This document shows positions 22,801 through 33,739 of a stretch of 64,000 nucleotides of DNA, piece by piece. Below the pieces are notes generated by a model. It ran no database searches and was not told the DNA's origin. It saw nothing but the letters and a program-made list of their open reading frames with translations. Both the position numbers and the translations under genes were made by a program. Source of the DNA: Anthoceros angustus (Eukaryota > Streptophyta > Anthocerotopsida > Anthocerotales > Anthocerotaceae); contig VJWM01000182.1 of assembly GCA_010909165.1 (NCBI GenBank), forward strand, positions 248,001-312,000, in the 5' to 3' direction. The first letter of the stretch is position 1. The number at the start of each line of letters is the position of its first letter.

Positions 22801-23948
22801 CATGGCTGCTGTCATGCTGGTAGATCTTGGTGTTGATCCATATCGGATTGATGCTGTCATCAAAAGCTTTGGCATGCCAATGGGGCCTTTCCGGTATACG
22901 TTTTGCTGATTGCATTTGTCCGTCCAGAAGGTCTTGGATGGTAGTATTTGGTGGGCCTAACTCTCAATTGTCTTTCTGTACAGACTCGTGGATCTTGTTG
23001 GGTTTGGAGTGGGAGTGGCGGTGGGGAAGCAATTCGTGGACTCTTTTCCAGATCGGGTGTACAAGTCTGCTTTGGTTCCAATGATGCTTGAAGATGGCCG
23101 TGTTGGTAAGCTGTCCTGTGTGGTTTGGCTCGTCTTTAAGTGCTGTTTGTGGTACATTTTGCTTTGACTGGGCAACGTCATGTGCAGGTGAGAGCAGTCG
23201 GAAAGGGTTCTACCAGTATGATGAAAAGCGAAGACCGAGACCCACTCCCGAACTTCGGGAGTATGTGGAGAAGTCACGGAAAATTGCGAATATATTACCG
23301 GGCGGCAAGGTGAGCCTCTCATGTGGATGGGGTTTTGCTTTGAACCTATCTGCACATGGGGTCTCCAACTATCCTCCCTCCCTTGTGTGCAGCCCATCAC
23401 TGTGACAGACCAGGACATTGTGGAGATGATTTTCTTCCCTATAGTGAATGAAGCCTGCCGCGTTTTGGATGAGAGGGTGGTCATTAAGTCTAGTGACCTT
23501 GATATTGCCAGTGTGCTGGGGATGGGTTTTCCCGCCTACAGGTATGTTTCAGACACAGAATATCTTATGTTGATTCCTGCAGCTGTTTGTTGTTTTGAAA
23601 TCTTGTACGGACCTGTAAAACCTCTGGATGGTCCCTTGGTGCTCACTACTATTTTGTGTCTTTGCAGAGGTGGTATCGTCTTCTGGGCTGATCTGATTGA
23701 TCCCAAGTACATCGCCACCAGATTGAAGAAATGGTCTGAGACATTTGGCGACTTTTTCAAGCCCTCTTCGTACTTGGAAGAACGAGCTGCAAAGGGTCTT
23801 AAACTGGTGAGTGGTTTTTCCTTCGAAGATTCTGTGAACAAGTTAGCTCGTGCTCGTAGCTAAGAGCTGTCCTTGTTCGGTTATTTCGCAGGGCGGTGCG
23901 GCCGGTTCGAGTGCTCCATCTCAAAGCCAGACTAAGTCTCGATTGTAG
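19859..23948 (+). CDS. MFP2: Peroxisomal multifunctional protein (enoyl-CoA hydratase / 3-hydroxyacyl-CoA dehydrogenase)
   Basis: Carries out the second and third steps of peroxisomal fatty-acid beta-oxidation (AIM1/MFP2 type). Eighteen exons all close in phase and encode 728 residues. Exon starts are 19859, 20135, 20439, 20609, 20749, 20925, 21125, 21293, 21699, 21888, 22141, 22362, 22639, 22984, 23188, 23393, 23668 and 23892. The hydratase half shows [17 protein letters not shown] and [17 protein letters not shown], with both catalytic Glu residues. The dehydrogenase half has the NAD-binding [15 protein letters not shown], the catalytic-His block GAHFFSPAH and the NCTGFAVNR motif. The protein ends in SRL, a canonical PTS1, which places it in the peroxisome matrix. 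MFP2 and AIM1 cannot be told apart here. Confidence 0.96.
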
Positions 23949-24479
23949 GCAGTGTGGTTTTTGGTAGCATTTGCCTGACAAGAAGCAGGAGTGGTATTGA
24001 TGTGAGTGTGGGAAGAACATTCCCATCCAGCCCAAGTTGCGCCTTGCAACCCTGGTTATCATGATACTTTCCCCTATGTATGTATATGGCCGTAGGGACA
24101 TACTTTGTTGCAAGTGAGTGGATTTGAGTTGCTATTTACATTTAGGCCTCTTCACGATCGAGGACAGTAACGGAGAGAGTAGCACATGGTTGTCACAGTT
24201 CATACTCCAGTTTTTATGCAACTGAATGTTGTCTGAATGCCGGACGCGGCGACCAGCAGCATGTCGATGAGGCGGCCTGAGATTCAGGTGGAGTACCTAT
24301 CCACTTACGGAATTTGTTTGCGCATAATTTAGTGGAGTCGGTGGCCGCTGCCATATGGTACATCAAACTGTCACAAGCGCAGCACCCCCTTCGGTGAGGA
24401 AAAAGTCGGAAGTCTACCTATGGTGAAACAGACTGCAATTGCATCGCACTCTGTGTCGGCCAAGAGAATGCACTCGAAG

Positions 24480-25100
24480 CTAGGAAGCAAATCCCTTGGT
24501 GCGGCCTACGGCGGCCTGTTGAGAAGCACTCCTCTCGCCAGCCTTGTCCAGGCAATATTTGGCCACCTCCCGAAACTTAGGTACGCAGCGGAGGTCGATT
24601 TTGGTGCCGTCTGTGAGTGTGAAGACGACGTCTCCCCACTCGCCAATGAATCGAGGTACAACTTGAACATCCTTGATCACGTCATAGCCGAAATCTTTGC
24701 GGTCATCGCCAGTGAGGCCCGAGAGGATGGTGACTCGCAGGTTGGTGAAGCGGTAGCGCAAGAAGAGGTTGCGGAAAACTGCAGCCAGTGTGAGCGGGAG
24801 CCACACCAGCGAGAAGCCAAACACAATGTTCACCAGCAGATCGCCGTAATGTGGCCCTCCATCGAAGAACACCTCCTCCTGCGACCCTGCACCTGCGCGG
24901 TCGCTTCCGCCTGATGCCGCCTGCCTCCGCACCTCACACCTCCTCCTTCCGGGAACTGGCAGCGGAGCCAAGCCAAGCGCATTTCCCGGCGCTGGTCTGG
25001 ACAATCTGACCACCGAGCAGGAATTCACAGAAAGCGAGGACGTCGAGGCGATTTTACTGGCAAGAAGCGGCGGCGGTGACGCGAATGCTGCCGTCGCCAT
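24480..25100 (-). CDS. Plastid-targeted PH-like (bPH_2/DUF304-type) membrane protein
   Basis: A single exon of 206 residues. The first 60 or so residues are Ser/Ala/Arg/Pro-rich with few acidic residues, as in a chloroplast transit peptide. A hydrophobic stretch VNIVFGFSLVWLPLTLAAVF is followed by YRFTNLRVTILSG and a domain containing DVIKDVQVVPRF and GDVVFTLTDGTKIDL. That pattern, a membrane segment followed by a bacterial-type PH domain, is conserved in plastid proteins of plants and in cyanobacteria. The biochemical role is unknown to me. The gene converges on the MFP gene. Confidence 0.75.
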   Translation of the reverse strand: MATAAFASPPPLLASKIASTSSLSVNSCSVVRLSRPAPGNALGLAPLPVPGRRRCEVRRQAASGGSDRAGAGSQEEVFFDGGPHYGDLLVNIVFGFSLVWLPLTLAAVFRNLFLRYRFTNLRVTILSGLTGDDRKDFGYDVIKDVQVVPRFIGEWGDVVFTLTDGTKIDLRCVPKFREVAKYCLDKAGERSASQQAAVGRTKGFAS

Positions 25101-25619
25101 GGCCGGACTCTTCCTTGCTTTCTGCCTGCTCTTGTTGCAACCAGCTGGTTCACCACTTCCTCCACCTCGAGCACCTTATCTGTTGCATCAAGGAGCTGAA
25201 AAGCTTTACATGCAACTAACGAAGTTTAGGATTCAGGAAGTTTAGGGTAAAATGCGCTCTTGGCCGCGCGGGAAGATCGACCCGTGTAGAGTTCTGAGTC
25301 GCGACTCGCGACTCGCTCTTTGTACGTCCCTGAGAGCAAATGCACAGAGCACGGTGCCCTGGCGCGAACTGCATGCACGTCTTGCATTCATTGTCCTTCT
25401 TCATGCTCACGTCGTACATACCCCTACTCCCAGCAGACGGAATTTGGATATTGGCATGGTTTCTCGGTGTTGCGCCTTTGGTTCTTGGAGCAGGATTCAT
25501 GTGCTCATATTTCTGGTAATTCGCACACATGTTTGCTGATGCCATTGCCTGCAGCTGTGGCTGCGTCTGCGTCTGTAATTCCGCCTCAATAGCAGATTTT
25601 ATTTTTCCGAGAGGCTCTC

Positions 25620-27564
25620 ATGGCATCGCATAGGTTTGGGAAGCCGCAATTGTCATTCCAGCTCGCAATTGCTCCTCAATTGAGCGCGGAAGTTCATGTA
25701 GATGGAAAATCGTTGCCTGTTCTTGGCATCGGGGCCTCCGGGAGTCACACCTTATCTCAGCTGCCTTGTTTGCTTGCCATCACTTCCCTTTGTGTCGGAT
25801 TCATCGTTGTGGCTAGTGTGTCACTCGTGAAATTTTCGCTGGCAACTTCTGTACATCCGTATCAGCTCAGTGCTGACCCTGGAGGGAAGAGGTACCTGTA
25901 TTGGGGATATGGAGTGGATTGCCCTGGCAAAAACTGTTTAGTCTGCGGAGGACTAGGGCATCAGGAATCAAGCCTTCGTTGTGCCCTGGAGGAAGCAGCC
26001 TTTCTCAACAGGTAATGGCAGTGAGCTAAGATCTTTCCCCCCTGATGAGTGCCATTTTTCCCCAGCTGTTTCTGCGTCCAATTTTAATATGTGTCTTTTG
26101 CAAAAGATTTGCGGCGCCATTGATTTGGACAAGAGCCATTCTTAACACTTGACTACCGTGCTGTTCCTTAGGACATTCGTTATCCCATCCAGATTATGTC
26201 TGGCCAAGAAACACAACGCAAAAGTGGCCCTTGCCCAGTCTGCAACCCCCGCTTTGGACCAGCAGTGAGTGCTTTCCGCATATCTTGATTAACAACATGC
26301 CTTTGGTCCATTCGATCAACCTATTTCGGCTTCGTGCATCGTGGACAGGTGGGACGCCCAGAGCTGTCCTATTGAATCAGTATATGACATTGAGCTATTG
26401 TCGAAGACGATACCGGTGATTCTTGACAGCTCTGCAGAATGGCAGAATGTTGTGCGCTTGGCAAACAGAGGACTCATTAGAGAAGCTCGTGTTCAAAACA
26501 CGAAGCCCGAAGAGCTGGAAGACTTCGAACACATGACCATCATCAACCGAACTGCTAACCCTCTTGCATGGTATGAAGTCGTACCTGATGACACATTCAG
26601 CAGAGCAGGCACGGGAAATTGAATTAAAGACTTCGTTCCTGGAGGTTGTGGCTTTTTGCGTCTTACTCAGTTGCTGAATGGGTAGGTTCATGGAATGTAA
26701 GAACCGCCATAATCACAGTGCCCTCACGATTCCCTATTCGATGCTTCGGGATATGGCAGCTCAATCTCTTAGGGAGGTTGCTGACAAGGTGTGGTCCCTC
26801 TCCATGCACAACAATGGCTCCTTAAATTATGAACTAGTTGTTGTGCTGCCATCTTCGTAACTCTGTAGGCCAGTGTTTAGTGTCTTGTAGTGTATTGCTT
26901 TAACCTGCAGTTTAGTCTCTGCAATTGTCACGAGCTGTTTGTCATCTCCTTTGATATGCAGATCAAGCAGCAACTCGGAGACTACGATGCTATTCACGTT
27001 AGGAGGGGTGATAAGTTGAAGTTGAAGAAAGACAGGTTTGGTGTTTACAGGACAACGTATCCTCATCTCGACAGAGACACTCAACCACAGGCCATCCTGA
27101 ATCGCATCAAAGATTGGATACCAGAGGGGCGCACCCTCTATATCGCCTCTGATGAGAAGAAACCGGGATTCTTTGATCCCATCTCTGAAAGGTAGACACG
27201 TTGGATTCCAATTTTGACCCTGCCCTCGTTATTACTACAATCTTGGCTTTTAGTGCACTTGACATTGTGGTATTCCCCCACCTGTCTGGCAACCTTCAGG
27301 TACAGAGTGTTTCGGTCTACGAATTTTAAGACCCTGTTGGAGCCAGTGGTTCACAACAATTACCAGTTGTTTATGATTGATCGTCTAGTTCTAGCAGGAG
27401 CGAAAGTGTTAGTCAAGACATGGAAAGAACAACCAGCAGATCTTTCTCTCAGTGATGATTTGAAAAAGGCGCTCAAGAGATGGGAAATTCCTGTATACAC
27501 ATTCAATGATTTACCGGATGCCGAATTGAGGAGTGTCCAGGCAGCGTTGCAAGGCACAGGATAA
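25620..27564 (+). CDS. O-fucosyltransferase family protein
   Basis: Six exons in phase (25620-26011, 26172-26264, 26349-26570, 26686-26788, 26962-27191, 27300-27564) encode 434 residues. A single membrane segment (LACLLAITSL-like, about residues 50-75) makes it a type II Golgi protein. Then follow RYLYWGYGVDCPGKNC, LGHQESSLRCALEEA with FLNRTFVIPSR, the donor-binding AIHVRRGDK, YIASDEKKPGFF and NNYQLFMIDRL. These are hallmarks of the plant O-fucosyltransferase-like family (the At5g50420 type, as I remember it). The acceptor substrate is unknown. Confidence 0.88.
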
Positions 27565-27767
27565 TTCTAAGACTAAAACGTTGCTATGGCGTACATGTTT
27601 TCACAAGGTAATATGCATCAGCCGGCCATGAGGCAAAGACCCTTTAGGCAGCTCCTTCCGAACAGATACAAACCTCTTCTTCCGAAAAATGTCTGCACAA
27701 CCTGAATTATCCTTCCAGACAGATAAACAAGACTGCTTGCGCAACCTGGCATTTATCTTACCGGAAG

Positions 27768-29083
27768 TTACATCACTAACTCAAATTTTTGGCATGCTTG
27801 ACATTGCATGAACAAGGCAGAAATGTTAAACTGGTACTCTAACACAAACTGTGGGAATGCTCTGCAAGAGCTGGCATGCTCTTGCCACACTTCTGCTAAT
27901 CGAGCTTGCAACAAATCCAGGCCGACCTGCACCAGATAAGTGGACAAAATCACTCGGCTAAAGCACAGAAAAGCGACACGAACAAACACTGTTAACATAA
28001 CAATCAAGTCGGCCCACTACTTACTTGATCATTCTGCGTGTCCAGCTTTAATCCACAAGAACAGAAAATCACTTGCCGCTGTTGATGCAATACCCCTCTT
28101 CTGCAGATGGGACACAGCACACCGTGTTCCTGCGATTCCTTCGAGGATACCAGTCAGAATGTAAGCTTCCAACAACTACTCCCTCATACAATTGTGAAGA
28201 AGCAAAGCAAACGTGCAGGTCGGGCAATCAGGATAGTGAGGCAACATACCCCGGGTTGCGAAGAGCTAAGAAGAGCATCTACCATTTCATCCTCCCATGC
28301 TTGTGTCTTTTCATACTCCTCGAGAACAGCGGCCTCTACAAACAGCAGCTGAGCATGAGAAGCACGGTTACTCTGAACTTCTCCAAACATATGTTTATCG
28401 GCAAGTTTCCTGACAGACCTCGTGCTCTTTCCTCCATCTTACGGTCTTCATACAGAGCCTGTTCCATTGCAAGCATAAGTTCCTCATATTCCGCAAAGTC
28501 CAAAGCAGAATTCCCTTGGGGTTCGTACTGCCACAGTATGTCCATATCTTGCCCTTCTGCAGACAAGCCCTCACGCCCATAGACCGGGGGGGATGCCCTG
28601 GGGGCAGACGACCCATCGAATTTGCTGATCTCGTCTGCAACGATACTTTTCAAGCAGAGTTCCTGCAAGAAGGCCATCGAGTATTTTGAACTTGCATCCC
28701 CATGGATGTACAAATATAACACAGACGCCATGCTCATCAGGATAAAAAGGACGCACCTTATCAGTCTGCGAAGCTGATGCCAAAGTGGGAACAGACCTGA
28801 TCTTCCACAGGAGTTGACTTCTCTCATGCCGGACTCGCTTCAAACAATTCTCTCGCAGCTACCAAAACAGAACTCTCCCATGAGGCGAAATTTAGAGGAA
28901 TATAAAGGCCTCGGAAACCCTTGAACCCATGAGAAATCACTGTCCTCCTAATGACCAGAACGTCTTTCTGAAGCCTGAGTTGTAGAACGGAATTCCAGAC
29001 ATGTGGGTGTACACCTTCTCTTTCCACGGTGAAGGCCTTGCTTTGGATTTCAAGGGAAGTCTGTTGTTGCTATGGCCGTCCAT
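27768..29083 (-). CDS. RPAIN: RPA-interacting protein (RPAIN)
   Basis: Binds replication protein A and helps its nuclear import and function in DNA metabolism. Six exons on the minus strand close in phase: 29083-29015, 28858-28797, 28690-28419, 28335-28250, 28129-28025, 27926-27768, for 250 residues. The N-terminal RPA-binding block reads SPWKEK joined to LRENCLKRVRHERSQLLWKIR-type sequence, followed by IVADEIS. An acidic central part comes next (EEYEKTQAWEDEMV). The C-terminal zinc finger shows LCPICRRGVL, IFCSCGLKLD and LFMQCQAC. It is divergent from GAR1 across 328 bp. Confidence 0.92.
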
Positions 29084-29411
29084 ACCGTAGATATTCGTCG
29101 CAGACCAAGCTGTTGAATTTGTACAAGAATGCGGATTCTAATTCCAGTTTTTGTGAGCTCGACTACTTTGGTAGAAAAGCCCTAGATAAAGCCCTAGGTG
29201 ACCGGGAGGATGACGGGATGACAGGCAGAGCGAGGCTGAAGGTTCTGGGCTGCAACGAGACGGAGGGCTGAAACGAGACGAAGCTGGAGCCCCGAAGGAC
29301 GGGGTCAGCAGGAGATTTGTGCCCGGCACTGAGAGGAAGCGGGAGCTGCAGCAAGTTGAGCAGAGGTTCTGTGGCTTGATTCGAAGCGTAGCTGCAGGAA
29401 ATTGGGCAGCA
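29084..29411. promoter_or_regulatory. Divergent promoter between RPAIN and GAR1
   Basis: The start codons of RPAIN (minus) and GAR1 (plus) are 328 bp apart, so both core promoters and 5' UTRs share this gap. Two near-identical AAAGCCCTA words at 29177 and 29189 resemble the plant telo-box (AAACCCTA) found in ribosome-biogenesis promoters. No clear TATA box is seen. Confidence 0.5.
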
Positions 29412-30610
29412 ATGCGGCCTCCACGAGGAGGTGGCAGTTTCAGGGGCGGGGGTGGAGGCTTTCGGGGAGGGTCTGGGGCCCGTGGAGGGGGGGGCTTCAG
29501 GGGCCGGGGAGGAGGAGGTGGTGGTGGTTATGGAGGCTACTCCGAGGGCCCTCCCGAAGAAGTTGTGCGTAAGTCTCCACTCTCGTCGACCTTTTTTCCT
29601 GCTAGCTAGCTGCATAATTCAGCAGAAAAGAGGTATCTTCATCTGAATGACCTCTGAGGAAGTCTGGTTGTCATCCGAACACCATGCCGTTGTGTTTGAA
29701 ATTGGACGTGTCTCATCTCTTCTGGCCTTTAGGTTTTATAGAGGGCTATGAAATGTGGATGACAGAGTGGCCTTGGCCTATCTCAAACATGACGCTTGAG
29801 ACTGTGGTGCATTCTGGGGAACACTCCTGATGCCGTATTACTGTTGTGGCCTTCTGGCTTCCAGAAGTGGCAGTGTTTTTGCATGCCTGTGAAGGAGAAG
29901 CTGTTACCAGGTTGACCAACGAAAAGATCCCCTACTTCAATGCCCCTATATATCTTGAGAATAAAACGCAGGTTGGCAAAGTCGAAGAAATCTTCGGACC
30001 CATAAATGACGCGGTGAGTCTTGTGCTTGAGGAGGATAGCCTTCCCATGTAACCTTGTGCTGTTGTCTCTTTTCCACAAATGGTTGATGTGGGCCTTGTA
30101 CTGCAGTACTTCTCTGTGAAGATGCAAGAGGGTATCATTGCCACATCCTATAAACCCGGGGATAAGTTCTTCATCGATCCCAACAAGCTCCTTCCTCTTC
30201 AAAGATTTCTCCCTCCTCCTCCGTGAGTATTTGTGATCCAGAGTGTATGTCGCTGTACCTGCAGTGCAATCTGTTGCTTTCGAGTGACGTAGCATCTGTT
30301 GTCCGTGTTCACAGAGGACAAAAGAGCGCAGGTGGTGGCGGTCGTGGTGGTGGAAGAGGTGGAGGTAGAGGAGGTACTTCCGGGAGGCCTCATGCCTACA
30401 TGTTTTTTTGGTTCAGTCTCAAATGATCTGACCGCCTTTGTTATTTTAGGACGAGGAGGCAGAGGAGGTCGGGGTGGTGGATTTGGCGGCAGAGGGGGTG
30501 GCTTTGGTGGCCGAGGTGGTAGTCGGGGTGGTGCAGGTGGTTTTAGGGGAAGGGGCGGAAGCACCGGTCGTGGTGGTGGCGGGTTCAGAGGAAGAGGAAG
30601 GGGAGGATAG
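29412..30610 (+). CDS. GAR1: H/ACA ribonucleoprotein complex subunit GAR1
   Basis: A core protein of box H/ACA snoRNPs, acting in rRNA pseudouridylation in the nucleolus and in telomerase RNP. Five exons close in phase: 29412-29568, 29865-30013, 30107-30222, 30315-30373, 30450-30610, for 213 residues. An N-terminal RGG domain is followed by the conserved core: [45 protein letters not shown] and [12 protein letters not shown] second RGG/FGG-rich tail runs to the stop. The two RGG tails flanking the core are typical of eukaryotic GAR1. Confidence 0.96.
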
Positions 30611-31014
30611 AAACTGGAAGGAAAAGTTTCAGGCCAGCAGCCCAATTGGTGAGCCTTTGCCTTGCCAACAGTCGGCCAGCCCAAAAGTAGTTCAGCCGCA
30701 CTAGACCAGGCGAATTTGGATCCTTGCCCCAGTTTTGTCGGAGAGGGAGTTCCTTCAGAATGCCAGAAGGATTTGTTCCATCCATTCCATTTATGTATTG
30801 CAAGAAGATACTTTCAAATGAGTTTGCGGAGCGGCAGGCCGAAACCCCTGGGCAACAATGTGTTGCGCTTTGCTCCTTTTCTCATCCGTCAATACCGCAT
30901 GATGGCAACAAATGTACTACTTAGGTGAAGATCTATGACTTGAAAGCAGCATTGATACACACGAGCCCCACGCACGTCGCCCTTGACTTCTAATATGCAT
31001 GCCTCTGCATGTCT

Positions 31015-32484
31015 TTAAAAACCCTCGCTGGACGACAGTGGACGTTGAGCTTCAAGAAGCGAGTGCGTCTGAGAGTCACTCTCTCCTCCGTTTACAGTGT
31101 CTTCACCCTCGCTGTCAATGTTTGGGAGCTCGGCGCTGACTGCAAATTTTGCCCACCTATTGGCCTTGGCATACTCCAAGACTGGATAAAGCATCACACC
31201 CACCAGAGCCCATCCAACGCTGAAGATGGCGATTTTGAGAGAAGCTATATACATGACCACAACGAGGAGGATGGAAGGCGCCAGACACATTAGGGTGACA
31301 CCAACGGTCCCCAAAGGAACTCTGTAAGGTCTTGGAAGATCCGGTCGTTTGATTCTGAGCCAAATGTATGCTGCAAACTCGAGGAGCATCCCGTAACAGT
31401 AGAGATAGTTGAGGAGCTCGATGATTTCTTGGAAGCTCATAGATGACAAGAGCAAGACGCCGGTAGCGGAACACAAAATACCCAGCAAGGGTGTACCATA
31501 CTTGGATCTCCTGGCGAACACCTCGGGGAGCATTCCCCGCTCTCCCATGCCCAGCAGCTGAAAGGCATCGCTGCTCATCTCTGCCTCGAACAATCCTATG
31601 TTGGAAACTGCGGCAGAAGCCTCCACCCACCACTTGAGACCAATCCCCCCGATAGCCATGGCCACGTCCGCGAAGTAGCCATCTTCCCAGGAATCCTGTG
31701 ACAGCTCCAAGGCTCCCGTGCCTGCCAAGAGAGGCAGGAGGTAGGAGAGGATGACTAAAACAACAGCTCCTGTCAAGGCCGTAGGGAATTGGCGAGGCTC
31801 TTCCACCTCCCCGGCCAGAGTGCTGACGGAGTCCCAGTAGTTCAGGTTCCAGAAGAGCGTGTTCAAGTAGCCCCTCCACTCCACCGACTTAAGATCCATA
31901 ACCAGCCATCTCCGGGGCTTAATCTTAGGGATGGAAATCAGGCACATGAGAACGAAGGGCAGGAGGGAAAAGATGGTGAGCACTACGGCCGTGAACCCCA
32001 CGATAGTCAGTCCCCGGTAGTTGAGATAGGTGAGAGCGACGGTGATGAACACAAGGGCAGCCAGGCGCCACGGCCCATCCTCAAATATCGGCATCGCCCT
32101 CTTCAGGTAATCCAGAAACAGGACAGGGTACAGGGCATTGTCGATGACTCCACTGAGCCACTTGAGCCAACCCTGCTGGAAGCCCCAGAAGGGGCCGAAT
32201 GCTGCCGCAACCCACACCACATAGCCACCATTTTCAGGAAACGCTGTGGACAGCTCCGCAGTAACCAGCGCCTCCGGCACACTCCACAAGAAGGGAAAGA
32301 TGATGAACCCTAGAATCGCTAAGAGAGGGCCACCGGCCTTCACCGAGTCCTCTACTCCAAAAGGGCCCCCGGACACCCCGTAGTAGATGAGGGCAATCAG
32401 AGGCAAAATCGAAAGCTTCTTGCCATGGTAGCCACCGTGAGCAGCGGGCTTAGCAGCCCCGTTGGCCTCAACTCCTCCTCCCAT
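31015..32484 (-). CDS. PUT: LAT/PUT-type amino acid-polyamine transporter
   Basis: A single exon of 489 residues from the ATG at 32484; an upstream in-frame extension lacks an ATG. The APC-superfamily fold is seen as about twelve hydrophobic segments, starting with [20 protein letters not shown], the unwound TM1 motif (SGGPFG). It also has [19 protein letters not shown] (TM6 region) and a hydrophilic C-terminal tail after LEYAKANRW. Plant relatives (PUT/RMV1) import polyamines and paraquat across the plasma or Golgi membrane; substrate choice here is inferred. No introns, unlike its neighbours. Confidence 0.9.
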   Translation of the reverse strand: MGGGVEANGAAKPAAHGGYHGKKLSILPLIALIYYGVSGGPFGVEDSVKAGGPLLAILGFIIFPFLWSVPEALVTAELSTAFPENGGYVVWVAAAFGPFWGFQQGWLKWLSGVIDNALYPVLFLDYLKRAMPIFEDGPWRLAALVFITVALTYLNYRGLTIVGFTAVVLTIFSLLPFVLMCLISIPKIKPRRWLVMDLKSVEWRGYLNTLFWNLNYWDSVSTLAGEVEEPRQFPTALTGAVVLVILSYLLPLLAGTGALELSQDSWEDGYFADVAMAIGGIGLKWWVEASAAVSNIGLFEAEMSSDAFQLLGMGERGMLPEVFARRSKYGTPLLGILCSATGVLLLSSMSFQEIIELLNYLYCYGMLLEFAAYIWLRIKRPDLPRPYRVPLGTVGVTLMCLAPSILLVVVMYIASLKIAIFSVGWALVGVMLYPVLEYAKANRWAKFAVSAELPNIDSEGEDTVNGGESDSQTHSLLEAQRPLSSSEGF

Positions 32485-33334
32485 CTCACCGCCCCTCCAC
32501 CCGCCTTTGTTCCTCTTCTGCTCACCAAGGCAACATGTCAAAACATTACAACATGTGCATAACGTGCCAAGTGTTGGTGTTTTGCATCATCTAGGTTGCG
32601 CACACTCGCCCACAGCTCGCCTTCACGATGCAACCATTCGACTGCCCCGCGCGGCGCCCTGCGTGCCCCCAACTCCTGCGCTCTCCGATTCATGTTCCCC
32701 CACGGCCATTTTGGCTGCATCCCACTGAACAAAACAGCCCCTCTTCTTGCCTTCTTCACGCGAGGTACAACATTTTGTTCCTTAACATTAACAATTTAGG
32801 TGTGTACATATGTACATTGTCTCCACATTTTCTTTTCTTCTTACATGTACACTATTTCAACGTTATCTTACATTCTTAATTATCTAAGATTAAAAAAAAT
32901 CCAATTATTGTAGTTCTTAGATAGTACCCAAGTCTATTTTTATTAAAGGACATCAAGGGAAGACCCAAGATTCACAGCAAAAAGGAGCAATTAAGCTTCA
33001 TGTCTAAAATGGTTTATAAAGTGACCTACAGCATCTTCGAAAAAGATATCATGTATTGACTACTCGCCATAATGGTAGCATTTCCACGCATATTGCTACT
33101 TGAATCTAGAGCCAAAAACTTCTCGAGCCAACAATGAACTCTAGGTTAAGATGATTGGAAGGTTAAGGTGTTATCGCACGAGATAAGCACTTGCATTCGC
33201 ATGAGCACTTCCTCTGCAGATAATCGAACAAAACAAATCTATGGAAATATAGTATTAATTACTTATCTTTTAGTAAGTAATTAGTATTAATTAATTCTAA
33301 CCAATCTCTAAACTTAATCGCCTAGATTTACATG

Positions 33335-33429
33335 TGACATGGCATTACATTGCACAGTGGTATAGAGAGGAGACGAGAAGTGTCACATGGCATTACAGTG
33401 CAAAGTGGTATAGAGAGGAGACGAGAAGC
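33335..33429. repeat. Two-copy tandem repeat, about 46 bp
   Basis: The unit with CATGGCATTACATTGCACAG, then GGTATAGAGAGGAGACGAGAAG, occurs twice with two or three mismatches. Confidence 0.85.
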
Positions 33430-33739
33430 CATTTATTCTTTATCCATTACTATAAGACATATCGAGGGATACGTTATGTTGCAACACCCAACTCTACCAT
33501 CCTTTTGCAAACATGTTCCCATCAATAGAATCTAATTTTAACCTTAGATTACAAAATATGTAGATCTCTTAGGCTTTGATATCTAGCCATGCCATGTCGT
33601 ATTCATATGTATATGATTCATTACAAAGCATATTAGTACATATTATTGAACAACTGTACAGTCTAAGATTCCAACTTATTGCCTACAATGATATAAATAA
33701 GATGGTCATACATCCATCCGCAAACGGCAAAAACCATGA

